This document shows positions 45,836-57,339 of a stretch of DNA of 64,000 nucleotides, piece by piece. Source of the stretch: Batillaria attramentaria. Lineage: Eukaryota > Mollusca > Gastropoda > Batillariidae. The notes under the pieces are model-generated. The model made no database searches. It was given only the letters and a program-made list of their open reading frames with translations, and was not told the origin of the DNA. The stretch spans positions 370,001-434,000 of the forward strand of contig JACVVK020000289.1 of NCBI GenBank assembly GCA_018292915.2, given 5' to 3'. Within the stretch, counting starts at the first letter, position 1, and the number at the start of each line of letters is the position of its first letter. Made by a program: the position numbers and the translations under genes.

Positions 45836-46234
45836 ATAATAATAATAATGAGTATTGTATAGGCGCTTTACCCAATTTCATGAATCGGCTCAAAGCGCCG
45901 CGAACTGAACCCAACATGCACGCTCACGTGAATCACACGCATCCTCTCACACACTGAACACATTACAATCACATGGTGCGAACTGCGAAGGGTCAGCTCA
46001 GCTATTTAAATTTCGGAATTTAGAATCGCATTTATTTTTCCAATTTGGTGGGCTGAACATTTCCAAAGCAGAGGGGGAGGAAGCCGGAGTACCCGGAGAG
46101 AACCCCCGACGATCGGCCCGAATGAACGGTGCCACATACGAGAAGGAAAAATTCTTTGCCCCGAGTGGGACTCGAACCCTCGACCTCTCGCATTGGTGAC
46201 AAGTCTATTAACCACTAGACCAGCGACCGCCCAA
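45836..46234 (-). mobile_element. tRNA-headed SINE with LINE-like 3' hairpin and (ATT)n tail
   Basis: Absent from the duplicate at 2838, which gives a clean empty site. On the minus strand: head GGGCGGTCGCTGGTCTAGTGG (A box), B box GGTTCGAGTCC, a 250-bp body, a 3' hairpin GGCGCTTT ... AAAGCGCC, then ATACTCATTATTATT. An AAAT-like target duplication is possible. The 3' hairpin plus CTCATTATT tail resembles the end of the LINE at 55479. Confidence 0.85.
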
Positions 46235-46505
46235 AATGACGTCAAGGATGTTGAGTCGGAGCACAAGTAAATTCAGTCGCCAGGGGCCTGAGATATGTAG
46301 GACATTATGACCGAAGTCGGAGTTAAGCTCGACTAAACTAAGACTAAACGATTTGCACGAGATACATAAACGATGACTAAGGCGAGTTTACGACTGATTT
46401 AAGTTGATGCATCATAGTCATAATCATAGTCTCGGCGTAATCAGTTTCAGACTAGAGAAAAGTCTCAGATTAGTGTGCATTTTGCCTCGGACGATAACTG
46501 TCGCC

Positions 46506-46865
46506 CGCTGTTTGCGTCATTTGGTACAAGGGCCTAAGCGTCTTGTATTGGATAGACACCTAGGCCCTATTACCATATGATGGCTCAACCCAGACAGTAA
46601 TATCGTACGCTGTTTGAGTCATACGGTACAAGGGCATAAGCGTCATGGATTGGATAGACACCTCGGCCCTATAACATATGATGGCTCAACCCAGCCAGTA
46701 ATATCGTACGCTGTTTGCGTCATTTGGTGCAAGGGCCTAAGCGTCGTGGATTGGATAGGCGCGTAGGCCCTAGTACCATATGATGGCTCAACCCAGACAG
46801 TAATACCGTACGCTGTTTGAGTCATACGGTACAAAGGCCTAAGCGTCGTGGATTGGATAGACACC
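46506..46865 (+). repeat. 102-bp tandem repeat, about 3.6 copies
   Basis: Monomers begin at about 46506, 46608, 46707 and 46808. They alternate between GCGTCATTTGGT and GAGTCATACGGT types, a dimeric higher-order unit of about 200 bp. Each carries the AGGGCCTA/TAGGCCCT inverted pair. Confidence 0.9.
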
Positions 46866-47700
46866 TCTATAGAGAAACAACTTAAAAAGCAGTGAAAATG
46901 TGGAGTTTGGCTTGTTTCACGTACGCCGAGAAGAACCGGAGAAACTGAAAGCCCCGACTATCGTGACTTATCTTAGCTCATTAGGTCAGCATCAACTTTT
47001 TTTTTTTTTTTTTTTTGATAGGTTTACGAAAGCAGCTCCATGAAAAGTTATTGCCTGATCGTAACTTATCTTAGCTCAATAGGTCAGCATCAACTTTTTC
47101 TTCTTTTTTTTTTTTGGATAGGTTTACCAAAGCAGCTCCATAAAAAGTTATTGCCGAAAGTCGTTGGCGGCTGAATTGCCAACGTACTATACTCTCATTT
47201 CCCCTTCCTCTAGACTAATCTGATATTGACTGAGCGCCGGGTTTCGCTTTTTCTGAAAGCAGAATGAGATATGATCCCCGTGAGTTCATGTGCTTCACCC
47301 AAGGGCCACCGCGGAACCAACGATCCTTGAGACCCCACGATGGCGTACTTTCCGCTAACTGCGGCGATCTAGGTTTTCACGTCCCTTTCGCTTTGTCAAT
47401 TCCTCCACACCCCGATAGGGGAGAAAGGAATAAAATATTTTGACTTTTTTTTTGACAAATCTGTGGTGCACGCTGACATCGCCACATACGGAAAGCCGGG
47501 ACAGACTAGCGGTAGAGCGTTGGACTTTCAATGCTCGGGTCGTGAGATCGAATCCCGGCTGGGAACAACATTCTTGTACTGGCTTCCTCCTAGCTGCCCC
47601 GTCTTCGGCGTCACGTATGTGTTGGAAAAAGGGAAGGGGGGCGGGGGATGGGGTGGTGGTGGTGAAAGGCTGAACCCCTATACACCACCCCCTGCTACTT
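46866..47700. repeat. Dispersed duplicated block (copy of 6853-7640)
   Basis: Contains an internal tandem duplication of the GATCGT(G/A)ACTTATCTTAGC segment. Includes the SINE variant at 47496-47600. Confidence 0.8.
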
Positions 47701-48059
47701 ACGTTGTCTGCTCATGGATTGGAATAACCCCACTCCATATTCGTTTATTTGTTGAGTAAATGAAATGAAAATCGTTGAGCGAGTAACACGGTCGTGCATA
47801 TAATTATGTACCAGTGCTGAGGCATGTTGTAGTACGGACACGGATAGCATGTGCAGTTTTACGCTCCATTCCGCTTCCCTGATGTAGCAAGGCATCACCA
47901 GGGCGCAGGCTGGAGGTAGACAACCGTACCGCATGAACCATCTACATTAATAGGTAGAGCATTTCATTTTCTTTGATTTTCATATATAATATTTGGGTTT
48001 ATGATAAATGGTTATAGATGCCACGGTCATGTCCATTTTTGTGCCTGTTCCATCTCTTA

Positions 48060-48190
48060 CAGCCTTTATATAGGCGGGCGAGAGCTGGACATTCAATGCT
48101 CGAGTCGTGAGTTCGACTACCGGCTGGGGCCAAATATTTGTGCTGGCCATTGTCTCGTTGCCCCGTCTTTGAAATCATCCATACATGGTT
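48060..48190 (+). mobile_element. SINE S1-related copy lacking the head
   Basis: Same layout as 9894-10016 and 60955-61085: CTTTATATAGGCGGGCGAGA, B box GAGTTCGACTACC, and the S1 body. Confidence 0.65.
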
Positions 48191-48379
48191 GAAAGGACTG
48201 TAATAGTTAATTATTTAGGGCTTAACGCCGCGCAAGCAACAAACACTAATTCGCGGCTAAGTGAAAGTTTGCCTCTGCCAGGTCGTTAAAAGGGTAAAAA
48301 GCTATTCCGTAAAACTATATATATATAAAGATACACAATTTACTCAAAAATCTCAAAGCTAGGTAGGTCAAAGAAAGTC

Positions 48380-49190
48380 CATATTGCATGAGAGAATAGA
48401 TTTTATAAAAGCAGGTTGGACTCTTTCAAGAACTCGAAGATGTTGTCTGGGGGTATATCCCAGAACAACATTTTCAGCACCGAAGATGTTGTCTGGGGGT
48501 ATATCCCAGAACAACATTTTCAGTGCTGAAACACGTAATGCTTATTACGGATCTCTGCGAGATCCGCACAAGACACCAAAAATTGTTTAACTGTAAAAGG
48601 TTCATGGCACGGAATACACCATGGGGGTCCCTGCCCCTTCAACAGATGTGAATGGGTAACATAAGCGTGCTCGATATGGAGCCGGCTTAAGACCACCTCC
48701 TACTGTCGATTAGACAGACAGCGAGGGATATCATCACAAAAGCTTTGTAAAATATGCTTCCCGGGCCTGGCAAATGCCGGGATATTTATGACAGGAAGCG
48801 CGGAATGCGGCCCTTTCCCGCAGTCCCAAATCACACGGACCTCCATAGCATCATCTTACCATCATCCTCATCTCCATCATCATGCATAATAAAAACTGCC
48901 CCAGCATCCGAGCCCTCCGTGGATTCCACCCATTACCTGGGAGGAACACCACTGGAACTGGCAAAAGAGGGCAGCAAAAAAAAAAAAAAAATGCTTCAGT
49001 TTTTCTTCGGGAGGGCATCCCACTGGGTCTGCCACTCTTTTTGAATAAACTTTGATGCAAGAGGTTTAAAATCACTGACAACCATGTGAGCATCCTCCAC
49101 AGGGCCATCACGAGCAGCATTCGCGGCCCGGTCAGCACGCCTGTTTCCTCGGATGCCCACATGACCTGGGACCCAGATGAAAACAATATG
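48380..49190 (-). mobile_element. RNase H-type LINE remnant, C-terminal part (copy 1)
   Basis: Minus strand: the RNase H fragment before SDFKPLASKFIQKEWQTQWD near 49060, and the tail HIGHAYVTHSHLLKGQGPPW with CIPCHEPFTVK near 48690-48590. This Cys-x2-Cys tail follows RNase H in I/Jockey-type LINEs. Stops and frameshifts are present. Confidence 0.65.
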
Positions 49191-49199
49191 TGTTGAAAT

Positions 49200-50290
49200 A
49201 TGTCTGGATCTTCTGCTGCATCGTCTTTGTTGTCCTTCATGTTTCGCATCCGTACAGCAGAACTGACTTCACGATAGAGTTGAAGTTGCGAAGTTTGGTT
49301 CTTGTGCTGTTAACTTTGATGCCCAGATATTCTTCAGCATGACCATGGCTGCTCTTGCCTTGCCGATTCTGGCTGTGATGTCTGGGTCTGTGCCTCCCTG
49401 TCCATCAACCACACTCCCCAGGTAGACAAAAGACTACCTCCCTGATGGGCTCTCCACCGACTGTGACTGGTGTGTTGGCAGTGGTGTTGATCTTCATCAG
49501 CTCGGTTTTCATCCTGTTGATCTTGAGCTCTGTTCCGGCTGATAAGTGGTCTTGTCCTGCATCTGGCTGTGGCTGTGGGACAGGAGGGCCAGGTCGTCCG
49601 CAAAGTCGAGGTCATCCAGCTCCGTCCAGGATGTCCACTGTATCCCGTTTTTCCTGCCTGTTGTAGTGGTCTTCATGATCCAGTCGATGACCAGGAGGAA
49701 CAGAAACGGGGACAACAGGCATCCCTGGCGGACTCCGGTCGTCACCTCGAAAGCTTTCTGACAACTGGCAATGGGCAACTGGCGTGGGCAATCCTGCAGC
49801 TCATGTCTTGGTAGATGCACTGTATCAGGGAGATGATCTCTCTGGGTTCTCCATAGTGCCTTAGCAGCTTCCACAGCGCCTCTCTGTCTACACTGTGGAA
49901 AGCCTTCTCATAGTCTATGAAGTTGATGTAGAGGGGGGAGTTCCACTCCAGTGACTACTCAACGATGATGCGTAGGCTGGCGATCTGATCAGCACAAGAC
50001 CTGTTCCTACGAAAGCTCGCCTGCTGGTCTCTGAGCATGGGGTCGACAGCCTCCCTCATCCTCTCCAGTAGAACTCTCTTGAGAACCTTGCCTGGCACCG
50101 ACAGGAGCATGATCCCTCCGTAGTTGCTGCAGTCCCTGAGGTCCCCTTTCTTTGGCAGCTTGATGACAATCCCTTCTTTCCACTGGGCTGGTACTTCTTC
50201 CTTCTCCCAGATCTTGCTGAATTGCTTCTGCTGGTATCTCGTCCGGCCCTGCAGCTTTCCCATTTTTCAGTGTCATGATGGCTTTCCTGA
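49200..50290 (-). mobile_element. RTE-like LINE reverse transcriptase remnant (copy 1)
   Basis: Minus strand: GKAAGPDEIPAEAI, KEGIVIKLPKKGDLRDCSNY, LRDQQASFRRNRSCADQI, TGVRQGCLLSPFLFLLVIDW and the catalytic LDFADDLALLSHS. The frame breaks at least twice: an in-frame TAG follows SLRIIVE, and the palm is in another frame. The same defects are in the copy at 62137-63530, so the element was dead before the block duplicated. Confidence 0.8.
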
Positions 50291-50319
50291 TCTCCGCCTT
50301 AAAGGGCTTGTCGCATTTG

Positions 50320-50450
50320 ATGGGTCAAGGTCAAGGGCAAAGGTCAATCAAAATGGTATGTTTTGAAAGGTCTTATGGCTCCATGTCAGCATGCCAATTT
50401 TGGTGCCTCCGCTATTTGTAGATTCTCTGTAAAGGCTAATGTTAAGGTTT
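50320..50450 (+). repeat. Satellite fragment opening receptor 5'-flank unit 2
   Basis: GGGTCAAGGTCAAGGGCAAAG, then the CATGCCAATTTTGGTGCCTC half-monomer. It joins directly to the LINE remnant on its left. Confidence 0.75.
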
Positions 50451-50910
50451 AATGATGACACTACAATGGTTTGAGTTTGAAATTGACAATTGCTGCAGTG
50501 TGTTTCTTTTACAGCATTCTTTCGCTAAGCGCATTAAAACTCGTGCTCCCGGGGACGCCTTTAACGTTCAAAAGGGTCTATACGGGAGGAGGTCCACCAC
50601 TGATATACATTTACAGTTGGAATTCTAGTGAATGATTATTTATAGTGTACAGAACGAGGAAGGACTTTCGTTATCCTCAGGGTTTACCTTCATCACTAAA
50701 ACGAGCCTGTAAGCAGCAAACTTTTTCAGTTCCGATTTGGGCTCTGCGCATGTGCGACGGAACTATGGGTATACATGATGTATTATTGTCGTTTGTCTAC
50801 TTCCCACAGGCATGAGCTGCTAGGATCTACGCATTATGCATCGTTTGTTCTCCATGGAAACATGCAGGCGAAACATTCACTTGGGAAACTTTGATCACAC
50901 ACGCGTCAAA

Positions 50911-50974
50911 ATGACAAAAGCACTTTTGATGTGGGTGGTCCTGATTGGAGGTCATGTAGGAAGTTCTGAAGAAG
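50911..50974 (+). CDS. Signal-peptide exon, second copy (for the truncated receptor)
   Basis: MTKALLMWVVLIGGHVGSSE with donor GAAG|GTAAGA in phase 1, 2.7 kb upstream of the truncated main exon at 53673. Compared with copy 1 there are four coding differences and no micro-insertion at the donor. The upstream in-frame ATG (50854) is also present. The conserved donor and frame suggest it could still be spliced; whether anything useful is produced is unknown. Confidence 0.6.
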
Positions 50975-51867
50975 GTAAGATTAAACTTCTCACGCCTGTA
51001 TGAAACCTGGTGGAATCTATTTTCGGACGCGTTAGGGATTCAACACTACTTAAAAAGAAACAAGTCTAAATCAGTTATACAAAACTGATTAAAACTAAAA
51101 TTAACACCATCCACTGTTTTATGTTTGTACATGAATGCAATGCATAACACTATAGTTTGCTGTAGCAACGGCCAAACCCCTCTTTTGGGCCTCTCTCAGA
51201 AAAAGTGACCAATTTTCCGCACCGACGAAGCATTCAGCGGTTTTTGGACCAGACTACAAAATCAAATGAAAGAAAAATGCGTTGCGGGTCTGTTCTACGG
51301 GGCAGAGACCACAATTCAGCGACACCTGTAGGATGATCATTCTCTGGAAGTGAAAAACATCCGGCTCGTAAGTGCGGGATTCTCCGGATGTCTGTTTTGA
51401 GAACGAATTGTGCGCGAAAAAGGTGCAATGCGCGAACATGTAGCAGGTGCGTGCCAAACAAATCTAACCTAATGGTTATCTCAGTGTGTGGTCTGCTTAT
51501 ATCACTCTGAATGCAAACACCATCTGGTGCAAACGGCACAAGTAAACTGGTGTCATTTCAATTCTGGCCTTTGCAGACATCGAATGATGTCGGCAAAACG
51601 TAATAGCTCAGAGTGGCCAATCCAAAGAAACGGGCATTTGTTCATCGTTCAGTTGGTTTTAAAGTTGTTTCTCTACAGAGAGCAAGTTTCAGTGATAAAT
51701 AAGATGGTCACCAGCCCAATATGTTGTTTCTGTTCAGTGACCTGTTGTCGTCACGGTCGTTGTGTCATGTTTGCTGCGCGCGCGCACACATACACAATCT
51801 CTCTCTCTCTCTCTCTCTTTCTCTCTTGTTTTGAATAAAGATATTCAGTGGAGATGAAGGGAAGGAG

Positions 51868-51915
51868 GGAGGGTTTGGAGGTTTAACGTCCTTTTCCACC
51901 ACATAGGGTGATATC
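51868..51915 (-). mobile_element. 3' tail fragment of SINE S1
   Basis: GGAGGTTTAACGTCCTTTTCC and CACATAGGGTGATATC are the reverse complement of the S1 3' part. A (CT)n tract at 51799-51826 precedes it. Confidence 0.65.
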
Positions 51916-52146
51916 AGTGGAGATGGAACAATGACATCTAGCCTGTCGACATAAAGAAAGTACATGTTCTGGAAACTGTTCCCGTGCCTCTTTACATACG
52001 CAATACCCCAAAATTTAATGGCTAGTATTCATTTGTGGGGCCCCCTCATGTTCACGTTCATGTACATCTGGTGTCTGTTTGTGTCAGCACGATTGCACGA
52101 CTTCACCAGGCAACCGACAATTCTCCGGTTAGTCACCAAGTGCGGG

Positions 52147-52194
<48 letters not shown>

Positions 52195-52198
52195 GAGA

Positions 52199-52634
52199 CA
52201 GGGGCGCCGGAAGATGTTGGGGGGAGGGGGGGCAGAATCTCGGAGGGGGGAACGTTGCGCGAAGAAAGTGAAAAGCGGGGGGGGGGGGGGGGGGGGGGGC
52301 GATAAAATGCTGCGTAGACAAAAAACCTTTACGAACCAGGACGTTGCGGGAAAAAAGTGAAAAGTGGGGGGGGGGGGGACAATCAGAGGAGCGGACAGCC
52401 TTCGGTCCGCAAAAACAGAAGTTCTCTGTTGGGTGGGATGAGGGAGAGAGCACTAAGAGGGGCAGGGGGAGAGGTAGGGGAAGGGGGGGGGGCAAGACCA
52501 TGGCTTTGCCCCCCCCCCCCCTCTTGCCACAGTCACCTGATTTTCCAGGGGGGGCAAAAAGACATTCTTGCCCCCCCTGCTTGGCTACAGGGGGGGCAGC
52601 TGCCCCCCCTGCCCCCCCGGTTCCGGCGCCCCTG
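52199..52634. mobile_element. hAT-like MITE, G-rich
   Basis: Perfect terminal inverted repeat CAGGGGCGCCGGAA (52199-52212 and 52621-52634) and 436 bp without coding capacity. Target duplication is probably AGAGAGA, but it lies in a GA tract and cannot be proved. CAGGGG ends are typical of hAT elements. The interior consists largely of G or C runs. Confidence 0.75.
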
Positions 52635-52639
52635 AGAGA

Positions 52640-52770
52640 GAGAGAGAGAGAGAGAGTACAATTATATGAATTTAAGGATCTTAACTTTTTTATGTGTCTT
52701 ATGCTCGCCCGCATGAATTGCCCTACGGGGATAAATAAAGTATTTTGACTTGACTTGACTTGACTTGACA
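52640..52770 (+). mobile_element. LINE/SINE 3' end with (TTGAC)n tail
   Basis: GGGGATAAATAAAGTATTTTG followed by TTGAC repeats, a common retroposon terminus in molluscs. No coding part remains. Confidence 0.5.
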
Positions 52771-53289
52771 ATGCGGACAACTGCCCCAGCACTCTGCTTC
52801 CCTGCCTCCATGAACTCCCACACATAACATCAACAATATGAATAAAACAAAGACAAAATGAGTCTCATCTCCAAAGTCTACCTAAATTCGACGGTCAGGG
52901 TGACCTTTCAGTAATAATTTATCAAATTATGCACGCATCCAAAACAGAGAGAGAGAACAGACTCCCCCATATAACATCGCTCATATAAATAAAACAATGA
53001 CGAAATGATCTTATTTACTGCCTTGTTGTTTGTTGGTTTGAGATTTTTTGAAGGGTGTCGAGTACTCAAAAATCATGAAGAGAGAGTGTTCACAAAGCAC
53101 ACTATAATTATGAGATGAAGGCCGGTCGTACACACATGACTCACACCGGTCAATGTTTTGTCACATCAAGTGTATTTAGAGGACGTTTTCAACAGATTGT
53201 CGGGGCCGCTTTCATCAGCGTGCCAAACGGTATATCACTTCTAGAATTGAGATTCATAAACTTGATAAGTCATTAAAGTTTTTTTTGGC

Positions 53290-53663
53290 GTTTCACACAA
53301 CTGGTTTGGCCTTGACCTTGATTCAAGGTCACTGAGTACAGGTATGTCAGTGAAGGTCTTATCGATGTCTGTCATGCAAAGTGTGATGCCCCTGGTGCAT
53401 GTAGACTATGAGAAAATGGCAATATTACAGTTCCAAACAGACTGCTTTTATGACCTTAGCATAAGATCAAGGTCATTCTAAAGGGTATGTTTTGAAAGGT
53501 CTTGTCGCTGTCTGTCAGCATGCCAAGCTTCGTGCCTCTGCTCTTTGTATATTTTGAGAAAATGACATTGTTAATTTTTTCCTCGCGCACACACACACAC
53601 ACACACACAGAGGCAGACCACGGAGGACTAATACACTGACTCACTTTGTTACACAAGTCAGCC
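53290..53663 (+). repeat. Satellite block abutting the truncated receptor exon
   Basis: Monomer with TTGACCTTGATTCAAGGTCA, half-monomer, CA tract, then GTTACACAAGTCAGCC. The last 175 bp (about 53488-53663) recur at 54003-54184, on the other side of the receptor fragment. Confidence 0.85.
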
Positions 53664-53672
53664 AGAAATTAG

Positions 53673-54070
53673 GCCCTGCTCCATCGCTGAACGCGGCAGT
53701 TGTGTCTGCTACACACCATCCACTTGGGGCCAGCAGTCAAACGGACAAGATGACGCTTGCTTTAACCGAATCGTCTTTACTTGCCCATGGAACACTGTCG
53801 TCGTTAACGAACTTCACGACTACAGTGTTTAGGAGGACATTACTTGAATCATGGAGCTTAAGGCCACAATGTCAGTACTTTGACCCAGGCCCAGAACTCT
53901 GTCTTGGTTACGATAGTCGTGATTCTAGTCATCGGGTGTATTGCACTTCCGACTGGCTGGAGGGAAAGTGGAGGTGGTCACTGGAGCTCAGTGTTACACA
54001 TGTTTTGAAAGGTCTTGTCGCTGTCTGTCAGCATGCCAAGCTTCGTGCCTCTGCTCTTTGTATATTTTGA
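53673..54070 (+). pseudogene. Truncated third receptor copy (N-terminal 107 codons)
   Basis: 53673-53995 is almost identical to receptor A 28973-29295, with the same acceptor AATTAG|GC and phase. At CTCAGTGTTA it switches abruptly into satellite sequence, and the frame continues for about 25 codons to a stop at 54070. Lectin, LDLa, LRR and membrane parts are all missing. If spliced to the exon at 50911, a short secreted fragment could result, but the simplest reading is a pseudogene. Confidence 0.8.
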
Positions 54071-54096
54071 GAAAATGACATTGTTAATTTTTTCCT

Positions 54097-54133
<37 letters not shown>

Positions 54134-54197
54134 GCAGACCACGGAGGACTAATACACTGACTCACTTTGTTACACAAGTCAGCCGGAAAGTAGTCGC

Positions 54198-54661
54198 CCG
54201 CTGTTTGCTTCATTTGGTACAAGGGCCTAAGCGTCTTGTATTGGATAGACACCTAGGCCCTATTACCATATGATGGCTCAACCCAGACAGTAATATCGTA
54301 CGCTGTTTGAGTCATACGGTACAAGGGCATAAGCGTCGTGGATTGGATAGACACCTCGGCCCTATAACATATGATGGCTCAACCCAGACAGTAATATCGT
54401 ACGCTGTTTGAGTCATACGGTACAAGGGCATAAGCGTCGTGGATTGGATAGACACCTAGGCCCTATTACCATATGATGGCTCAACCCAGCCAGTAATAGC
54501 GTACGCTGTTTGCGTCATTTGGTGTAAGGGCCTAAGCGTCGTGGACTGGATAGACACGCAGGCCCTATTACCATATGATGGCTCAACCCAGACAGTAATA
54601 CCGTACGCTGTTTGAGTCATACGGTACAAAGGCCTAAGCGTCGTGGATTGGATAGACACCT
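54198..54661 (+). repeat. 102-bp tandem repeat, about 4.6 copies
   Basis: Monomers begin near 54198, 54300, 54399, 54502 and 54605. Same sequence types as at 46506. Confidence 0.9.
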
Positions 54662-55480
54662 CAATAGAGAAACAACTTAAAAGCAGTGAAAAAGGTTTAC
54701 GAAAACAGCTCCATAAAAAGTTGTCTCCATAAAAAGTTATTCCCTGATCGTGACTTATCTTAGCTCAATAGGTCAGCATCAACTTTTTATTGGATAGGTT
54801 TACGAAAGCAGCTCCATAAAAAGTTATTGCCTGATCGTGACTTATCTTAGCTCAATAGGTCAGCATCAACTTTTTTTTTTTTTTTTTTTTTTGGGGGGGG
54901 GGATAGGTTTACGAAAGCAGCTCCATAGAAAGTTATCGCCGAAAGTCGTTGGCGGCTGAATTGCCAACGTACTATACTCTCATTTCCCCTTCCTCTAGAC
55001 TAATCTGATATTGACTGAGCGCCGGGTTTCGCTTTTTCTGAAAGCAGAATGAGATATGATCCCCGTGAGTTCATGTGCTTCACCCAAGGGCCACCGCGGA
55101 GCCAACGATCCTTGAGACCCCACAATGGCGTACTTCCCGCTAACTGCGGCGATCTAGGTTTTCACGTCCCTTTCGCTTTGTCAATTCCTCCACACCCCGA
55201 TAGGGGAGAGAGGAATAAAATCTTTTGACGTTTTTTTTTTTGACAAATCTGTGGTGCACGCTGACATCGCCACATACGGAAAGCCGGGACAGACTAGCGG
55301 TAGAGCGTTGGACTTTCAATGCTCGGGTCGTGAGATCGAATTCCGGCTGGGAACCACATTCTTGTACTGGCTTCCTCCTAGCTGCCCCGTCTTTGGCGTC
55401 ACGTATGTGCTGGAAAAAGGGGGAGGAGGGGTGGTGGTGGTGAAAGGCTGAACCCCTATACACCACCCCCTGCTACTTAA
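54662..55480. repeat. Dispersed duplicated block (copy of 6853-7640 and 46866-47700)
   Basis: Contains three partial copies of the AAAGCAGCTCCATAAAAAG/GATCGTGACTTATC segment and the SINE variant at 55281-55390. It is interrupted on the right by the LINE end at 55479. Confidence 0.8.
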
Positions 55481-55879
55481 TAATAATAATAATGAGGATT
55501 TCTATAGCGCCTAATCTCCGAAGCCGGGGCTCTAGGCGCTTTACAAATGTATACGGGTGGGTGGGTGGGTGATTGGGGGTTTAACGTCCTTTTCCACCAC
55601 ATAGACAAATGTATACAAAAGGTGATAAATAAACACATAACTGAGTAATAGATAAATAATCAACTAAATAAATGCGAATAAAAGCGTACATACATAGATA
55701 CATACACTACATACATATAGTCAGACATACAGTCAGTCATACAAACAAGCACTGACACCTACATACATACCAACATCCGATACACACCTACATCCATCAT
55801 ACACACTGCAAAGACAACGGGTTGGTGATGGGAACGGGCTGAATCATTTATGTGAAGGCTGATGTGAACAGATGCGTTT

Positions 55880-57230
55880 TAAGGGCGTTTTTGAAGGACT
55901 GGGCAGATTGACTGTGCCGTATTATTTTCCTGGGGGAGGCTGTTCCAGAGGACCGGGCTTTGGAAGGAGAAACGGCGCTGGCCGAAGGACTTTGTTCTCA
56001 CGGTTGGAGTAGTGAGAATTCGTGAGTCGGATGAGGAACGCAGCTGTCTGGAAGGGGTGTAGATGTGTAAGAGTTCAGAGAGATAGAGAGGTCCACAGTC
56101 AAACAGAGAGGTAAAGGTCAGAGACAGGATTTTGTAATGGATGCGAGCAGTGATTGGAAGCCAGTGGAGTGTGCGGAGAAGAGGAGTGACGTGGTCGGTC
56201 TTACGGGCTTTCAGCACCAGACGAGCTGCGTTATTCTGGACTTTCTGAAGTCGGTCTATGAGGTACTGAGAGCAGCCTCAGAGTAATGAGTTGCAGTAGT
56301 CTAAACGGGAGAGGACAAAGGAACAAGCTAGCGTTTTGGTACCATCAGTAGACAGAAGATACCGCATGGAACTGATACGCCTAAGTTCACAATATGCAGC
56401 TTTACAGACATTGAGCACATGGAGCTTTATTGACAAATGTGAGTCAATGATGACGCCGAGATCTTTCGCAGACAGGCAAAAGTCAATGGACGTGCTGTCA
56501 ACATACATGGAGTGAGGAAGAGCCTCGGACGTGGAGTTGCGTTGGGAGGTTATGAGCAGTGCTTCGGTCTTATCGTCATTTAATTTAAGTTTGTTGGTAG
56601 ACATCCATGATCTAACATCTGAGATGCACTCTTCGAGACCCTGAACAACTGTGCAAGCTTGACTCATAGGACCATGGGCATGGAGCTGGGTGTCATCAGC
56701 ATATGAAATATGTGAAACTGAGTGACTGCTTATAGTTTGAGAGAGAGGCTGGGTGTACATTATAAAGAGCACCGGGCCGAGGACTGACCCCTGTGGTACA
56801 CCGAAAACCAGGGGTAAAGGGTCAGAATAAAGACCGTCGACGACAATGGACTGTGTCCTTCCAGAGAGGTATGATTCAATCAACGATAACACGGATCCAC
56901 GAATGCCAAAAACGGACTGAAGACGGTTGATCAAAATACAATGATCAATGGTGTCAAAAGCACTTGATAGATCGAGCAAGGTCAGCACAGCGATGTGGCT
57001 ATCGCCAAGGGCAGACAACAGGTCATCCATAATCTTCAACAGAGCAGTTTCTGTGCTGTGACGCGGACGGTATGCAGACTGCGTGACACTGAGGAGGTTG
57101 TGACTGTTTAAGTGGCCTTAAAGCTGAGACAGCACAGTTTTTTTCCAAAATCTTGGAAAGAAACGAAAGATTGGACACTGGACGGTAATGTTTTTAGTTC
57201 GTTCCGATCAAGAGACGGCTTTTTCAGAAG
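55880..57230 (-). pseudogene. LINE reverse transcriptase domain
   Basis: Minus strand: YRPVSNLSFLSKILEK, LLDLSSAFDTIDHCIL (first catalytic Asp), VPQGSVLGPVLFIMYTQPLS, SYADDTQLHAHG (catalytic YADD), LGVIIDSHLSIKLHV, LIDRLQKVQNNAARLVLKA, LHWLPITARIHYKI and FSFQSPVLWNSLP. Catalytic residues are intact, but there are frameshifts near 57175 and 57140 and an in-frame TGA at 56278-56280 after CNSLL. Confidence 0.85.
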
Positions 57231-57236
57231 TGGTTT

Positions 57237-57306
57237 TCAATTCAATTCAATTCAATTCAATATAACTTTATTGTCTGTCGATGGCAGAAAATTTTCTTCT
57301 GGCTCG

Positions 57307-57339
<33 letters not shown>

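Larger units (their letters stand above)
42952..46605. repeat. Segmental duplication, copy 2
   Basis: Matches 1-3180 from CGACGCGTGTGACTGCGATT onward. Differences: single-base changes, shorter microsatellites, a 140-bp piece in the CA tract (43891-44030) and the SINE at 45836-46234. Confidence 0.9.
47710..51760. repeat. Large duplicated block, copy 1 (partner 60597-64000)
   Basis: Collinear for at least 3.0 kb, including the LINE remnants and the start of the receptor 5' flank. This copy lacks about 470 bp present at 61980-62440, keeps about 60 bp missing from the other (48998-49055), and has a tandem doubling of a 46-bp unit at 48436-48527 (single at 61318). Confidence 0.9.
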
